Under the pieces are notes generated by a model. The model had not been told where the DNA came from. It did no database searches and saw only the letters and a program-made list of their open reading frames with translations. A DNA stretch of 7,096 nucleotides from an uncultured Porphyromonadaceae bacterium (GTDB lineage Bacteria > Bacteroidota > Bacteroidia > Bacteroidales > Muribaculaceae), in contig CAMWKC010000111.1 in NCBI GenBank assembly GCA_947174735.1, forward strand, positions 1 to 7,096. Direction: 5' to 3'. Below are positions 6,412 to 7,096 of this stretch, piece after piece. The translations under genes were made by a program, and so were the position numbers. Numbering within the stretch: the stretch's first letter is position 1; each line of letters begins with the position of its first letter.

Positions 6412-7096
6412 ATGAAACTCAGCAAAAATATCATAAGCAAGGTCCTTATCTCGGCAATGGCTGTGTCGGCCGGTGCGACCTTTACTTCATGTGACGACAT
6501 GCTCGACACCAAGCCCCAGGGAGTCTTCACTGAAGAACAGATAGGCGAAGATGAGGCTACTGACATCATGGTCGCAGCCTACGCCACACTGCTTTGTCAC
6601 TATTTCGGCAATAACGAGTCGTTTGCCGGTCCTATTACCAACTGGGTACTTGACCTTCGTTCAGATGATGCTCTCAAAGGCGGTGACGGTGTGACTATGG
6701 AAGGTTACATGCACCAGCTCGAAGTGGGTAACGTACAGAGTGACAACGATGTTATCAACTTCAAATGGCGTAATAACTTCTTCTCTGTAAGCCGTTGTAA
6801 CACTGCCATACGCGCTCTTCAGAATGCCAATAACATGGATGAGGCCGACAGAGCAGCCAGCATAGGTGAGATGAAGACCCTGCGTGCCTACTACTATTTC
6901 GACATGCTGCGTCTGTTCCAGAAATTCCCCTATTTTGATGAGACTGTCGAAGACCCCAGCTCATGCCGTGCCGATGAGTACACACGTCAGCAAATAGCCG
7001 AATTTATCAAACAGGACCTTCGAGATGCTTACAGTGTGATGAAAGAGACTCAGAAGGATCCCGGACGCTTTAACAAATATGTGGCCGCTGCTCTTC
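6412..7096 (+). CDS. susD: SusD/RagB-family surface glycan-binding lipoprotein, 3' truncated by the window
   Basis: An open frame begins at ATG 6412 and runs to the window end without a stop, giving 228 residues of a protein that is usually about 500-600 long. The N terminus is a lipoprotein signal with TSC at 25-27. Cys27 is followed by DDMLD, an acidic stretch of the kind that directs Bacteroidetes lipoproteins to the cell surface, and then TKPQG, typical of mature SusD starts. Family features include W119RNNFFSVSRCNTAI, and E153MKTLRAYYYFDMLRLF leading into KFPYFDE, matching the SusD helical TPR region. The protein is expected to sit as a lid on the SusC barrel and deliver glycan to it. 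It is 29 bp after the transporter stop and surely co-transcribed. The A-rich AAGCAAAACACA before the ATG replaces a Shine-Dalgarno sequence. Any enzyme or extra binding-protein genes of the locus would be beyond 7096. Confidence 0.95.
   Translation, partial: MKLSKNIISKVLISAMAVSAGATFTSCDDMLDTKPQGVFTEEQIGEDEATDIMVAAYATLLCHYFGNNESFAGPITNWVLDLRSDDALKGGDGVTMEGYMHQLEVGNVQSDNDVINFKWRNNFFSVSRCNTAIRALQNANNMDEADRAASIGEMKTLRAYYYFDMLRLFQKFPYFDETVEDPSSCRADEYTRQQIAEFIKQDLRDAYSVMKETQKDPGRFNKYVAAAL

Noticed and set aside
6761..6985. Minus-strand open frame within the susD region.
   Set aside because: The + strand here encodes unmistakable SusD motifs in an uninterrupted frame from 6412.

Overview
The window carries the regulatory front end of a Bacteroidales glycan-uptake locus (polysaccharide utilization locus, PUL). 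The assignment to Bacteroidota rests on four things: a one-protein hybrid two-component regulator, an adjacent susC/susD pair, Bacteroidetes-type promoter boxes (TTTG / TAnnTTTG), and start codons with no Shine-Dalgarno sequence. A Muribaculaceae- or Bacteroides-like gut organism is plausible, but the family cannot be fixed from this sequence.

Layout, all genes on the + strand. Positions 1-266 are non-coding and hold a pair of identical 10-bp repeats spaced 21 bp apart (43-73), followed by a well-formed promoter (104-135). Positions 267-3092 encode a 941-residue hybrid sensor with a ribose-binding-protein-like periplasmic domain, a transmembrane helix, a heptad-repeat coiled coil, histidine kinase, receiver and AraC-type DNA-binding domains. 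Positions 3093-3343 are a dense regulatory region. It contains a second 21-bp-phased repeat pair (3155-3187), a tandem AT-rich 14-bp repeat (3192-3221), a -7 box (3244-3251) and a perfect 19-bp inverted repeat that overlaps that box (3247-3300). Positions 3344-6382 encode a SusC-type TonB-dependent transporter, and 6412-7096 the first 228 codons of its SusD partner, cut by the window edge.

How the parts likely work together (inference from family knowledge): SusD and SusC capture and import an oligosaccharide. A sugar released in the periplasm binds the sensor, which phosphorylates its own receiver domain, and the AraC domain activates susCD transcription. The most informative observation is that the repeat pairs before the regulator and before susC share the spacing (21 bp) and lie at almost the same distance from their -7 boxes (63 and 64 bp). 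This suggests that they are the regulator's binding site and that it also controls its own gene. The regulator promoter has a consensus -33 box and the susC promoter does not, which fits a basal regulator promoter and an activator-dependent susC promoter. The target glycan cannot be named because no glycoside hydrolase is in view. The individual systems are known types; the least explained element is the long perfect palindrome at the susC promoter.
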